A stretch of 9,124 nucleotides of DNA. Source: JAFGPL01 sp046485045 (GTDB lineage Bacteria > Bacteroidota > Bacteroidia > Bacteroidales > UBA10428). How positions within the stretch are numbered: position 1 is the first letter of the stretch; every line of letters begins with the position of its first letter. The stretch lies in assembly GCA_046485045.1 (NCBI GenBank), contig JAWOHT010000179.1:1-9124 (forward strand), read 5' to 3'. Positions 1 to 6,287 of the stretch are shown in pieces. A program made the translations under genes and the position numbers. The notes beneath the pieces were generated by a model that was not told the origin of the DNA, did not search any database, and was given only the letters and a program-made list of their open reading frames with translations.

Positions 1-125
1 CGGCGGAAAAGGTGAAGGAGGCATGGCGCCATGCATTTGTGCGCATCAAAAACAAAGCCACTTAGCGTCCTGGAGCGAAAGCTCACGCTGATTACTATGC
101 TTTGAAGAAGTCACGCTCATTTTGA
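1..125 (+). other. Probable frame-disrupted 5' remnant of the first ABC permease gene
   Basis: No uninterrupted reading frame spans this stretch. Short segments of plausible permease-like sequence appear in successive frames. The frame of position 3 gives an amphipathic piece (KVKEAWRHAF) up to a stop at 63-65. The frame of position 1 gives PLSVLERKLTLITML up to a stop near 103. The frame of position 2 gives a hydrophobic VTLILIS near 110-130. The order (periplasmic end, then membrane helix) is what should precede the intact FtsX C-terminus downstream. It may be a decayed gene, indel errors near a contig end, or unrelated DNA joined to the permease. A 14-bp perfect palindrome (21-34) and a GAAA-loop mini-hairpin (73-84) also lie here, without known meaning. 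Confidence 0.35.
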
Positions 126-482
126 TCTCCTCATAATAATGATGTTACGGTCAGCGAATTACGGATATTTGAACGTGCGTCTGAAATTGGGGCAAGGAAG
201 TCATTTGGGGCAAGTTCGTACTATATAACACTGCAATTCATAACAGAACAGTTATTTATAGTTTTAATAAGTGGTACACTGGCCCTGATATTATCATTTG
301 TTGCTGTTTTCGTTTTTAACAATGTCAATCCTGTTCCGAACCTGAAATTGCATATCGGGTCCCAGACATTTCTTATAACACTGGCAATTTGCATGCTCTT
401 TTCTTTGCTTACAGGTGTATTTCCAGCATTGCGTTATTCAAGGATGTCAATTATTGATTCACTAAAATCAGAACAAAAATGA
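126..482 (+). pseudogene. FtsX/MacB-like ABC transporter permease, C-terminal fragment
   Basis: An open frame of 118 codons, ending TGA at 480-482, encodes the C-terminal FtsX domain of an ABC permease. It has the cytoplasmic coupling motif ERASEIGARKSFGAS (from about 171), which follows the second membrane helix in this family. Two hydrophobic helices follow (roughly codons 40-60 and 80-100), and the tail (FPALRYSRMSIIDSL) is typical of MacB-type permeases. Full-length members are about 400 to 800 residues, so only the end is present. The frame begins after a TGA at 123-125 and has no early in-frame ATG, so it is not a complete gene as it stands. The stop overlaps the next start in ATGA, which indicates that the two permeases belong to one operon and may form a heterodimer. 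Whether the 5' disruption is real or a sequence error cannot be told from here. Confidence 0.72.
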
Positions 483-1708
483 TAGCACATATACTAAAAA
501 CCATTATTAAAAGAAAAACAACTACCAGGTTGCTTGTTATTGAATTTGCGATAGCCTTTCTCACCTTGTTTGCCACTGGTGTGTTTATTGCCAGGTATAT
601 CAGCAACTATCAAAAACCACTTGGTTTTAAATACAGTAATGTGTTGCAGCTCGATTTCCAAAACCTGAAAGGTGAAGATTGGGATGCCCAAAAGGTCATG
701 ATACAATCATTTGCCGACCTGTTTAAATCGTTTCCCGAAGTGGAACATGTTGCATTCTATGATCGCAATGTCCCCTTTCAACCCAAAAACTATACAGAAT
801 TGTTAGACATTAAGTATCAGAACACTGTAATTCGAAGGGCCAAAGCAGCCATGTCCGATAATAACCTGGCTGCTGCTTTGTCAATTAAAATTAATGAGGG
901 CAGGTGGTTTCAAAACACAGATTATACAATGAAATATTTGCCCATTGTCATCAACCAAAACCTAAAAGACAAATTATTCGGCAGGAAAAATGCCCTGGGA
1001 GAAACTATTCTGCTTCATAAAGAACCTGCAACAATTGTTGGTGTTATTGAAGATTTCAGATATGCCGGAGATTTTAGCGATGCCGGACCTTTCTTTTTTA
1101 TCCAATCGTTTTTTAACGTGGAAACGACTTACAATCAAGACTTGCAAATTGACGCAAACAATAGTGATTATAATTGTCCGGCTATCATTTACCTTAAACT
1201 TAAAGATGGCATTGGTCTTGATTTTGAAAATCGGCTCAAACAAACAATCAATACCAAATTGCCCGATTGGGATTTCAGGATTTATAAAATGGAAAACGTC
1301 AGAAAAACTTATATCAAAAGGGTTTGGTTGCCAATATTCCTTGTTTCATTGGTAGTGGGCTTTTTATTGATAAACATCGTCCTGGGGCTTTTTGGAGTAT
1401 TGTGGTACAACATTTCGCTCCGTAAATCAGAAATCGGACTACGTATGGCCGTAGGAGCAAATAAAAAAAATATATACCGACAATTCATCGGCGAAATGCT
1501 AATACTGGCAACGCTGGGCATATTGCCGGGGATAATCATAGCGGCACAATTTACATTTTTAAAAGTATTTGACATTGAAAACAAAGTATTTATTATCGCC
1601 ATGCTGGCAGCAACAATAATAATTTATCTGCTTGTAATGCTTTGTGCTTTGCTGCCCGCAGCCCAGGCAGCCAAAATTCAGCCGGCAATGGCTTTACATG
1701 AAGAATAA
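479..1708 (+). CDS. FtsX/MacB-like ABC transporter permease
   Basis: Complete 409-residue inner-membrane permease. Helix 1 is at residues 18-38. A periplasmic MacB_PCD-like domain follows (about 45-280, with a typical SIKINEGRWF and IVGVIEDFR pattern). Helix 2 is at about 284-307, then the cytoplasmic EIGLRMAVGA motif (318-327) that contacts the ATPase, helix 3 at about 339-360 and helix 4 at about 372-395. The C-terminus (AAKIQPAMALHEE) is the standard end for this family. Four helices with one large periplasmic domain is the MacB/LolCE type VII architecture. This type couples ATP use to periplasmic movements rather than forming a classical transport channel. It overlaps the upstream permease by 4 bp, so translation is probably coupled. 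The likely ATPase partner is encoded at 1982. The substrate is not evident: peptide, lipoprotein or drug efflux are all possible, and no adaptor or TolC-like gene is visible in the window. Confidence 0.9.
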   Translation: MIAHILKTIIKRKTTTRLLVIEFAIAFLTLFATGVFIARYISNYQKPLGFKYSNVLQLDFQNLKGEDWDAQKVMIQSFADLFKSFPEVEHVAFYDRNVPFQPKNYTELLDIKYQNTVIRRAKAAMSDNNLAAALSIKINEGRWFQNTDYTMKYLPIVINQNLKDKLFGRKNALGETILLHKEPATIVGVIEDFRYAGDFSDAGPFFFIQSFFNVETTYNQDLQIDANNSDYNCPAIIYLKLKDGIGLDFENRLKQTINTKLPDWDFRIYKMENVRKTYIKRVWLPIFLVSLVVGFLLINIVLGLFGVLWYNISLRKSEIGLRMAVGANKKNIYRQFIGEMLILATLGILPGIIIAAQFTFLKVFDIENKVFIIAMLAATIIIYLLVMLCALLPAAQAAKIQPAMALHEE

Positions 1709-1768
1709 AATAAACTGATAACTTTTATAAGGAATAAATAATCATTATTAAACGAGTAAAATATATTT

Positions 1769-1902
1769 CGTCCCTAACGGGACTTAAAAACATTTTTTAA
1801 CACATTGTCTACCAATATGCCGTCCCTACGGGACTGTCCCGTTAGGGACAAAATATCGGTAGTACAAAATTGACCTATAGTTATTAAAGTCCCGTAGGGA
1901 CG
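1769..1902. repeat. Cluster of four REP-like palindromic units
   Basis: Four copies of a short palindromic unit lie between permease and ATPase genes. Unit a is cgtccctaacgggact (1769-1784). Unit b is cgtccctacgggact (1821-1835). Unit c is inverted, gtcccgttagggac (1836-1849). Unit d is inverted, agtcccgtagggacg (1888-1902). Each unit is a self-complementary hairpin with stem GTCCC/GGGAC. Units a and c share the TAAC centre and are exact inverted partners over 14 bp. Units b and d share the TAC centre and are exact inverted partners over 15 bp. Units b and c are adjacent and can snap back into a 13-bp stem with one bulged A. The organisation resembles bacterial REP/BIME elements, which RAYT (Y1-type) transposases elsewhere in the genome can mobilise; no such gene is here. 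No U-tract follows, so it is not a canonical terminator. Confidence 0.85.
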
Positions 1903-1917
1903 GAATATAAATAAAGG

Positions 1918-1931
1918 AACTTCATGAAGTT
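1918..1931. other. 14-bp perfect palindrome upstream of the ABC ATPase gene
   Basis: The sequence aacttcatgaagtt is perfectly self-complementary and lies about 50 bp before the ATPase start. It is unrelated to the GTCCC repeats just upstream. It could be an operator for a dimeric regulator, a small hairpin in the leader, or chance in AT-rich DNA. No second copy was seen in the window. Confidence 0.3.
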
Positions 1932-1981
1932 ATAAAATATTTAGTCGAACAGTAGTGATAAATAATTTAAAACCAATAAGA

Positions 1982-2650
1982 ATGATTACATTAAAGAACA
2001 TCGAAAAAGTCTACCAGACCGACGAAATCGAAACGGTAGCATTGAATAATATTAATCTTGAGATTACCAGAAGCGAATTTTTATCGGTTATGGGACCTTC
2101 GGGTTGTGGAAAAAGTACGCTGTTAAACCTGATCGGTCTGCTCGACATGCCCACCAATGGGGTTGTAGAAATTGACAACCAGGTTGTTGAAGGATGGAAA
2201 GACAAGAAACTTGCTGCATTTAGAAATCAGAAACTGGGATTCATCTTCCAGAGTTTCCATTTGATTAATGACCTGCCCGTGTTAGATAATGTAGAGTTGC
2301 CTCTTTTGTACAGAAAAGGCGTATCAGGAAAAGACCGCAGAACAAAAGCTTTGGAGGCTCTTGAAAAAGTCGGCTTAAGCGCACGGACCAGGCACTATCC
2401 TTCGCAACTTTCGGGCGGTCAGAAACAGAGAGTGGCCATTGCCAGGGCAATAATCGGCCATCCTGAGATTATTCTTGCCGACGAGCCCACCGGAAACCTC
2501 GATAGTTCCATGGGTAGCGAGATCATGGAAATACTCCATACCCTGAATAAGAAAGAAAAAACCACCATTGTAATGGTAACACATGACGAACAGCTTGCAA
2601 AAAAAACAAACCGGATTATTCATTTATTTGACGGAATGCAGGTTAATTGA
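1982..2650 (+). CDS. ABC transporter ATP-binding protein (LolD/MacB family)
   Basis: A 222-residue nucleotide-binding subunit that powers a MacB/LolCE-type transporter at the inner membrane. All ATPase motifs are intact: Walker A GPSGCGKST (about 38-46), Q-loop IFQSFHL (Q at about 90), signature LSGGQKQR (about 143-150), Walker B ILADEPTGNLD (catalytic DE at about 167-168) and the H-loop VTHD (H at about 201). The length and the NLDSSMG stretch fit the LolD/MacB/FtsE group. I chose the ATG at 1982 (MITLKNIEKVYQ), where family proteins begin; an in-frame GTG at 1955 would add nine residues of no recognisable family sequence. It sits downstream of its presumed permeases, separated by the repeat-bearing gap, and 79 bp before the regulator gene. 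The family is confident, but the precise name (LolD, MacB-like, other) is not. Confidence 0.93.
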   Translation: MITLKNIEKVYQTDEIETVALNNINLEITRSEFLSVMGPSGCGKSTLLNLIGLLDMPTNGVVEIDNQVVEGWKDKKLAAFRNQKLGFIFQSFHLINDLPVLDNVELPLLYRKGVSGKDRRTKALEALEKVGLSARTRHYPSQLSGGQKQRVAIARAIIGHPEIILADEPTGNLDSSMGSEIMEILHTLNKKEKTTIVMVTHDEQLAKKTNRIIHLFDGMQVN

Positions 2651-2729
2651 CTGTGAGCAATTGAGTAAACCAATATTTCCCATTTATGCTGGAAATTAAA
2701 TATTTTTGCCACTGACTTCAAACTAAAAT

Positions 2730-4118
2730 ATGATTTTAATTATTGATGACGATATCGCTATCCAAACATCTTTATGCCTGTTATTGAAACAATCGGGCTT
2801 TCTGCCCATTTGTGCGTCTGGTCCACATGAAGGAATGAAAGCGCTGCAGGATAATAAACCGGAAGCTGTTATACTTGATCTTAATTTCGGCAATACCACT
2901 TCCGGAGAAGAAGGGCTGGCATTCCTCGAAAAATTTAAATCCATACATCCGGATGTACCTGTTATTCTTATTACAGCATGGGCATCTATTTCGCTGGCGG
3001 TAGAAGGTATAAAAAAAGGGGCGTTCGATTTTGTAAGTAAACCCTGGGACAACAGCGATCTGTTGAAAACAATACAAACGGCCATTGAACTTAATAAGGT
3101 ATCACAGGATGGTCGGGAAAAAAGACGAAATGAACTGGATAAAAAATTTAACTTCGACGGTATTATCGGAGAAGATAATAAATTAACTGAGATATTAGAA
3201 ACCATAAGCCGTGTATGCAAAACAGATGCACCGGTATTAATTTTGGGAGAAAGCGGCACCGGCAAGGAATTGATTGCCGAAGCCATTCATAAGAATAGTC
3301 ACCGTAAAGATGCTCCTTTTGTAAAAGTAAACCTTGGAGGTATCTCTTCAAGCCTCTTCGAAAGCGAGATGTTCGGGCATAAAAAAGGAGCCTTTACCGA
3401 TGCTTATTCCGACCGTAAAGGCAGGTTCGAACTGGCAAACCCGGGAACCATATTTTTGGATGAAATTGGTGATCTTGACTTCAATTCACAGGTAAAACTT
3501 TTAAGGGTACTGCAGGATAAGACTTACCAGGTATTGGGTGAAAGCATTACCCGGAAAACAGATGTGAGGATAATTTTAGCAACCAACAGGAACCTGAAAG
3601 AAATGGTACGTAAAGGAACATTCAGAGAGGATCTTTTTTACCGGATAAACCTGATTACAATTAATCTGCCGCCACTTCGTGACCGTAAGAATGACATTGC
3701 CCTGCTTGTGCGGTTTTTTCTGAAAAATCTTAAAGGCATTTACAATACAGGAGATATAATTGTTAGCAATAAAACCATAAAATGGCTGCAAAACCTGTCA
3801 TATCCCGGAAATATCCGTGAATTAAAAAACCTTGTGGAGCGCACATGGTTACTTGTCGGCAAGAACGAATTGGGAATCAACGATTTCGAAAAATCTCTGG
3901 AACAGACTTCTCATACATTAAAATCAGAACATTTTCCTGATCCCGGCACAATAACATTGGATGAAATTGAAAAGGAGATGATTATAAAAGCTTTTGAAAA
4001 ATATCAGGGCAATATTTCAAAAATAGCCAAATCATTAGGCCTAAGCAGGGGAACGCTATACAGAAGATTAGACAGGTATAAGATATCGTATGATAGAAAA
4101 GAGGAAGCTGATGACTGA
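2730..4118 (+). CDS. Sigma-54-dependent response regulator (NtrC family)
   Basis: Complete 462-residue transcriptional activator with three domains. The receiver domain (1-120) has the acidic pocket D6-D7-D8, phospho-acceptor D50, switch T82 and K104. The AAA+ sigma-54 activation domain (about 143-375) has Walker A GESGTGKE (173-180), the sigma-54 contact loop GAFTDA (220-225), Walker B IFLDEIGDL (D244, E245) and arginine-finger region FREDLFYR. A Fis-type helix-turn-helix (about 410-455) ends in LSRGTLYRRLDRY. Once phosphorylated, such proteins oligomerise and remodel sigma-54 RNA polymerase. The contact loop reads GAFTDA instead of GAFTGA, a variant that keeps the essential F and T. It is followed 27 bp later by its likely cognate kinase. 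The ABC genes upstream are plausible targets, but I find no -24/-12 element (GG-N10-GC) in the 1709-1981 or 2651-2729 gaps. Confidence 0.95.
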   Translation: MILIIDDDIAIQTSLCLLLKQSGFLPICASGPHEGMKALQDNKPEAVILDLNFGNTTSGEEGLAFLEKFKSIHPDVPVILITAWASISLAVEGIKKGAFDFVSKPWDNSDLLKTIQTAIELNKVSQDGREKRRNELDKKFNFDGIIGEDNKLTEILETISRVCKTDAPVLILGESGTGKELIAEAIHKNSHRKDAPFVKVNLGGISSSLFESEMFGHKKGAFTDAYSDRKGRFELANPGTIFLDEIGDLDFNSQVKLLRVLQDKTYQVLGESITRKTDVRIILATNRNLKEMVRKGTFREDLFYRINLITINLPPLRDRKNDIALLVRFFLKNLKGIYNTGDIIVSNKTIKWLQNLSYPGNIRELKNLVERTWLLVGKNELGINDFEKSLEQTSHTLKSEHFPDPGTITLDEIEKEMIIKAFEKYQGNISKIAKSLGLSRGTLYRRLDRYKISYDRKEEADD

Positions 4119-4145
4119 CAATTATTGACTTACAACTCAAAAAGT

Positions 4146-5453
4146 ATGAGCCTGAAAACAAAATATTTTATCTATTTTACCATCATTCATCTCATTTTTA
4201 CTTTTATTACAATAGTTATATATCACTATAATAAGGTATTGTTTGTGGTTTGTGAGGGTGTCATTGTCTTGTCATTATTATTGTTCATCAGGTTTTATCA
4301 TACCATATTTCATCCGTTCAGGCTGTTAAATGCCGGTGTTGAAGCAATATCCGATAAGGATTTTAGCATGAAAATCTTACCGGTTGGTCAGCCGGAACTG
4401 GATAAACTGACGAATGTATTCAACAAAATGATTGAACAACTCAGACTGGAACGGACCCTAACTACGGAAAAAAACTTTTTTCTTGAAAAACTTATCGAAG
4501 CTTCTCCTGCCGCGATAATTATTCTCGATAAAGAACAACAGGTGAGAACAATCAATCCTGCCGGTTACAACCTGTTAAAATTCAGCAGTAAAAAAGATGA
4601 AACTTTATCAATAAGTGAATTCCCCTCACCGTGGAATGTTGAGTTGTCTCAGCTAACCAACACTGGTTCTTTCGTAATTCAGATAAACGGTATCAATCAG
4701 TTTAAATGTTCTAAATCTTATTTCATTGACAGAGGTGTAAAGCAGACATTTTTTCTTATTGAAGAATTAACAAAGGAAATATGGGATGCTGAAAGACAAT
4801 CTTACGAGAAGGTGATACGAATGATGTCACATGAGGTTAATAACAGCGTAGGTGCGGTTAATTCTATCATTGAGTCTTCAATCAATTATATGGATGAAAA
4901 AGACAATGATGCCCATAGTGATTTTTCAGGGGCATTGCGTATTGCCAGGGAACGAATGGATAACCTGAATAAGTTTACCAAACGTTTTGCAGATATTGTA
5001 CATATCCCTCCCCCTAAATTTGCACCATGTAATTTAACCGAAATGCTCAGTCATGTAATGATTTTTTTTCAGGCTGAATTGAACAAGAAGAATATAAAAG
5101 TCACGAACAGATATAAATCCTCCGCATTTACAGTGTCTTTCGATGCGCAGCAATTGGAGCTTGTATTGGTCAACATCATCAAAAATGCCATTCAGGCTAT
5201 TCAATCAGAAGGTACAATTAATATTGAATTAGCAGAAGGCCCACCCACCCTTATTGTTGAAAATAACGGGGAACCAATTCCCTATCGCATTCAAAAAAGA
5301 CTATTTGAGCCTTTTTTTACAACAAAAAAAACAGGTCAGGGCATAGGTTTAACCCTAATAAGGGAAATCCTCACGAACCATAAATGTGACTTCTCACTAA
5401 TCACACGGGATGACGGAATTACAGAGTTTAAAATTATTTTTAACCCTATCTGA
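4146..5453 (+). CDS. Membrane sensor histidine kinase (NtrY-like, HAMP-PAS-HisKA-HATPase)
   Basis: A 435-residue kinase, probable phospho-donor for the regulator encoded just upstream. Helices at about 6-27 and 31-52 are separated by only a few residues (HYNK), so there is essentially no extracytoplasmic sensor domain. A HAMP-like linker follows (about 53-100, with HPF and QPELDKLTNVFNKM), then a PAS domain (about 112-205, SPAAIIILD...INPAG). The H-box MMSHEVNNSVG has phospho-acceptor H229. The catalytic domain has N-box VNIIKNAIQAI (N347), G1 region VENNGEPI (372-378), F-box FEPFFTTK (387-394) and G2 GQGIGL (397-402). The G1 box has Asn where Asp is usual and Pro in place of the second Gly, a departure from DxGxG. 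The ATG at 4146 is preferred; a TTG at 4125 would add seven residues. The gene ends 39 bp before the converging trpA. Confidence 0.93.
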   Translation: MSLKTKYFIYFTIIHLIFTFITIVIYHYNKVLFVVCEGVIVLSLLLFIRFYHTIFHPFRLLNAGVEAISDKDFSMKILPVGQPELDKLTNVFNKMIEQLRLERTLTTEKNFFLEKLIEASPAAIIILDKEQQVRTINPAGYNLLKFSSKKDETLSISEFPSPWNVELSQLTNTGSFVIQINGINQFKCSKSYFIDRGVKQTFFLIEELTKEIWDAERQSYEKVIRMMSHEVNNSVGAVNSIIESSINYMDEKDNDAHSDFSGALRIARERMDNLNKFTKRFADIVHIPPPKFAPCNLTEMLSHVMIFFQAELNKKNIKVTNRYKSSAFTVSFDAQQLELVLVNIIKNAIQAIQSEGTINIELAEGPPTLIVENNGEPIPYRIQKRLFEPFFTTKKTGQGIGLTLIREILTNHKCDFSLITRDDGITEFKIIFNPI

Positions 5454-5492
5454 AATCTTATGGTTATTAATCGTTTGTGCCGGACTATGTTT
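5454..5492. other. Convergent kinase/trpA junction without a recognisable terminator
   Basis: These 39 bp separate the stop codons of two converging genes. I see no GC-rich hairpin followed by a T-run on either strand, so a bidirectional intrinsic terminator is not evident. Termination may occur inside the opposing gene or depend on Rho. Confidence 0.4.
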
Positions 5493-6275
5493 TCAGCTTG
5501 TCTTTCCTCTTATCATCTCAACAAACCGTCTGATTTTTTCCTCCAGAATATCCTTTTCTGCAAGAGCTTTTACAAAAGCGCTGCCGATAATAACACCATT
5601 GGCAAACCTGCAGGCATGTTTGTAAGTTTCATGGTTGGAAATGCCAAATCCGATTAACCGCGGATTCTTCAGGTTCATATTATTCAACCGGGTAAAATAT
5701 GCCTCCTGTTCTTCAGATATTGAGGCTTTCACTCCTGTTGTGGATGATGAAGACACCATGTAGATAAACCCATTGCTTGCCTTATCTATCATTCGTATAC
5801 GTCTGTCGCTGGTTTGCGGAGATATGAAAAATATATTGTGAAGGTTAAACCGGTCAAAAACCTGTTTGTACTCCTTCATATAAATATCAAATGGCAGATC
5901 GGGCAGAATGATGCCATCAATCCCAAGTTCGTTACATTTTTCGCAGAAGTTTTCCACGCCATATTGCATTACCGGATTGATATAGCCCATCATGATAAGC
6001 GGAATTTCAACTTCTGAACGAATATCCTTAAGTTGTTCAAACAACAAGCGGAGGCTCATGCCATTTTTTAAGGCAGCGTCATTGCTTTTTTGAATCACCG
6101 GGCCGTCGGCCATGGGGTCGCTGAAAGGCATTCCTATCTCTATCAGGTCAACCCCGTTTTGTGCCAAAAGTTTAATTATTTGTCGGGTATCGTTCAGTTG
6201 CGGATAGCCTGCACTAAAATACACTGAAAGAATATCATTTTTTTTGGTATCAAATAGTTTATTGATGCGGTTCAT
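5493..6275 (-). CDS. trpA: Tryptophan synthase alpha subunit
   Basis: Complete 260-residue TIM-barrel subunit that cleaves indole-3-glycerol phosphate to indole and glyceraldehyde 3-phosphate, passing indole through a tunnel to TrpB in the alpha2-beta2 complex in the cytoplasm. The catalytic pair is present: E46 in DLIEIGMPFSDP and D57 in MADGP (equivalent to Glu49 and Asp60 of the enteric enzyme). Other family signatures are FSAGYP (20-25), MMGYINPV, GIILPDLP, FISPQTSDRRI, the loop-6 region MVSSSSTTG, GFGISN and the phosphate-binding GVIIGSAFVKAL. The length is normal. It is the last gene of the trpC-F-B-A run, 12 bp after trpB, so it is certainly cotranscribed, and it ends close to the converging kinase gene. 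The SSSSTTG variant of the loop usually reading SVAGVTG is one I associate with Bacteroidota. Confidence 0.98.
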   Translation of the reverse strand: MNRINKLFDTKKNDILSVYFSAGYPQLNDTRQIIKLLAQNGVDLIEIGMPFSDPMADGPVIQKSNDAALKNGMSLRLLFEQLKDIRSEVEIPLIMMGYINPVMQYGVENFCEKCNELGIDGIILPDLPFDIYMKEYKQVFDRFNLHNIFFISPQTSDRRIRMIDKASNGFIYMVSSSSTTGVKASISEEQEAYFTRLNNMNLKNPRLIGFGISNHETYKHACRFANGVIIGSAFVKALAEKDILEEKIRRFVEMIRGKTS

Positions 6276-6287
6276 CGTTAATTTATT

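Noticed and set aside
21..34. Perfect 14-bp palindrome gcatggcgccatgc
   Set aside because: Single copy, inside a probable coding remnant; no partner or site type recognised.
64..89. AGCGT...GAGC-GAAA-GCTC...ACGCT stem with GAAA tetraloop, considered as a group II intron domain V or small RNA
   Set aside because: Stems of only 4-5 bp with a bulge, no matching domain V sequence or other intron parts, and no neighbouring reverse transcriptase.
49..120. Minus-strand 24-codon reading frame (MSVTSSKH...) with a GGAG at a good distance from its ATG
   Set aside because: Very short, no recognisable family, and Bacteroidota rarely rely on such ribosome sites. It overlaps likely permease remnants on the other strand.
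1822..1849. Strong hairpin from repeat units b and c' as an intrinsic terminator
   Set aside because: It is followed by acaaaata rather than a T-run, and the opposite strand also lacks one. Better explained as part of the repeat cluster.
1769..1902. CRISPR-like array
   Set aside because: Units are inverted relative to each other, only about 15 bp long, with irregular spacing and no cas genes.
2651..2729. Sigma-54 promoter before the regulator gene
   Set aside because: The GG and GC pairs present have the wrong spacing: 15 bp on the + strand and 11 bp on the - strand instead of 10.
2723..3286. 187-codon minus-strand reading frame opposite the response regulator
   Set aside because: Lies over the receiver and Walker A coding sequence of a well-supported gene; serine- and leucine-rich antisense composition with no family motif.
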